Assembly (NCBI GenBank): GCA_946481735.1
Contig: CAMLOU010000188.1
Span: forward strand, 1 to 6,187
DNA: 6,187 nucleotides
Source: an uncultured Cellvibrio sp.
Lineage (GTDB): Bacteria > Pseudomonadota > Gammaproteobacteria > Pseudomonadales > Cellvibrionaceae
Reading direction: 5' to 3'
The position numbers and the translations under genes were made by a program. Numbering within the stretch: position 1 is the first letter of the stretch; every line of letters begins with the position of its first letter. The notes beneath the pieces are model-generated. The model saw nothing but the letters and a program-made list of their open reading frames with translations, had not been told where the DNA came from and did not search any database. This document shows positions 5,262-6,187 of this stretch, piece after piece.

Positions 5262-6187
5262 ATGGCGACTCCCAAAGCGACGGTACCCACCTGCTGTGAG
5301 CCCAAGGTCAGCCTGGACCAGTGGCGCGCGCTGCTGGCCGTCATTGATGCCGGAGGCTATGCCAAGGCGGCCGAGATGCTGAACAAGAGCCAATCGGCCG
5401 TGTCCTACGCCATCCAGCAAATGGAGACGTTGCTGGGTGTGGCGGTATTTGAATTGCAAGGGCGGCGCGCCGTCCCCACGCCTGCGGGCGAGGTCCTGTA
5501 CCGTCGCGCGCGGGTATTGCTGGAACAGGCGGAGCGTCTGGAACGGGCGGCGGCAAGCTTGTCTTCCCATATTGAGCCGTTGATCAGTATCGCGGCTGAC
5601 CTGATTATCCCCTCTGAAAAAATCCTGCGTTGCCTGGAAATATTCGCGCGGGATTACCCTGAAACCCGCGTGGAGATTTACGAGTCGGTATTGAGTGGAA
5701 CTGAAGACGCTTTGCTACAACGGCAGGTCGATTTGGCCATCGGGGGGCGCGTACCGCCGGGGTTTATGGGGGATAAACTGGTTACGGTGATTATGCGTGG
5801 TGTGACCAGTCCGGATCATCCGCTGCAACAGCTAGGGCGGCCCGCCAATGTCGAGGATCTTCGCCAACATCGGCAGATTATTGTGCGCGATTCCGGGTTG
5901 TTTCGCCGCCGCTCTGAGGGCTGGCAGGAAGCCGAACAGCGCTGGACGGTGAGCCATATCAAAACCTCACTGGAAGCCATTCGCATGGGGCTCGGCTATG
6001 CCTGGCTGCCGGATGCCTATACCCACCAGGAGATCGCCGCCGGTCGCTTGAAATACTTGTCAGTCGAGGTGGGCGCAGAGCGAGAGGTGCCGATTTATAT
6101 CACCTTCGCCGACCGCGATTTCGCCGGCCCGGCCACCCGGCGTTTGGCGGATATCCTTAAAGCCGAATTGCCCAGAGCATGCAAAAA
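5262..6187 (+). CDS. LysR-type transcriptional regulator (3' end cut by window)
   Basis: The reading frame is open from ATG 5262 to the window end: 308 codons with no stop seen. Since the family averages about 300 residues, only a short tail can be missing. The winged helix-turn-helix spans about residues 17-76 (VSLDQWRALLAVIDAGGYAKAA, then SQSAVSYAIQQMETLLG as recognition helix and GRRAVPTPAGE as wing). A linker helix follows at about 77-103. The effector-binding periplasmic-binding-protein fold runs from about 106 to the end, with typical pieces QRQVDLAIGG (153-162) and IRMGLGYAWLPDA (240-252). An unusual N-terminal extension of about 16 residues holds adjacent Cys12 and Cys13; the GGAGG site (5252-5256), five bases before the ATG, supports it. 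The next in-frame ATG, at residue 39, is inside the DNA-binding domain. Divergence from azoR-pirin suggests it controls that operon and itself. The inducer is unknown. Confidence 0.95.
   Translation, partial: MATPKATVPTCCEPKVSLDQWRALLAVIDAGGYAKAAEMLNKSQSAVSYAIQQMETLLGVAVFELQGRRAVPTPAGEVLYRRARVLLEQAERLERAAASLSSHIEPLISIAADLIIPSEKILRCLEIFARDYPETRVEIYESVLSGTEDALLQRQVDLAIGGRVPPGFMGDKLVTVIMRGVTSPDHPLQQLGRPANVEDLRQHRQIIVRDSGLFRRRSEGWQEAEQRWTVSHIKTSLEAIRMGLGYAWLPDAYTHQEIAAGRLKYLSVEVGAEREVPIYITFADRDFAGPATRRLADILKAELPRACK

Noticed and set aside
5229..5570. Minus-strand frames opposite the LysR-type gene (also 5341-5556)
   Set aside because: They overlap the helix-turn-helix coding region of a clear LysR-type regulator and are Arg/Pro-rich artefacts of its GC-rich codons.

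Overview
The window looks like ordinary chromosome from a gammaproteobacterium. The base composition is moderate, the genes are compact with short gaps, the ribosome sites are of the Shine-Dalgarno type, and there is a YaiL/DUF2058 protein with the family's characteristic C-terminal end. A Cellvibrio-like or Pseudomonas-like host is my inference from gene style, not something the sequence proves. No phage, plasmid, CRISPR, tRNA or rRNA feature is visible.

Layout, left to right. (1) yaiL-type gene (63-599, +). (2) A small two-helix membrane protein (704-955, +) whose stop codon lies in the first copy of a palindromic REP-like repeat. (3) An inverted pair of REP-like repeats (952-1054) filling the gap between that gene and (4) a convergent, full-length ABC exporter half-transporter (1065-2894, -). 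(5) A divergent intergenic region (2895-3128) with a plausible promoter on each strand; the promoter for the ABC gene sits on an imperfect inverted repeat. (6) A 130-residue four-helix membrane protein of unknown role (3129-3521, +). (7) A second inverted REP-like pair (3544-3622), again between convergent genes, followed by a clear intrinsic terminator for the minus strand. (8) A minus-strand operon of azoR (FMN-dependent NADH-azoreductase, 5136 to 4540) then pirin (4521 to 3667). (9) A 125-bp divergent promoter region and a LysR-type regulator (5262 to beyond the window end, +).

How they work together: the LysR gene, azoR and the pirin gene form a typical regulator-plus-divergent-operon module. 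AzoR reduces quinones and azo compounds with NADH, and bacterial pirins are metal-binding cupins, some of which act on flavonols. A response to quinones or electrophiles is therefore the likely theme, but the inducer is not visible in the sequence. The ABC exporter and the two small membrane proteins have no shown link to this module.

The most interesting structure is the set of four REP-like elements. Each carries a GTAG foot beside a 9-bp stem and a variable inner hairpin with an apparent compensatory base-pair change. The two pairs have opposite orientation. I see no convincing new multi-gene system in this window.
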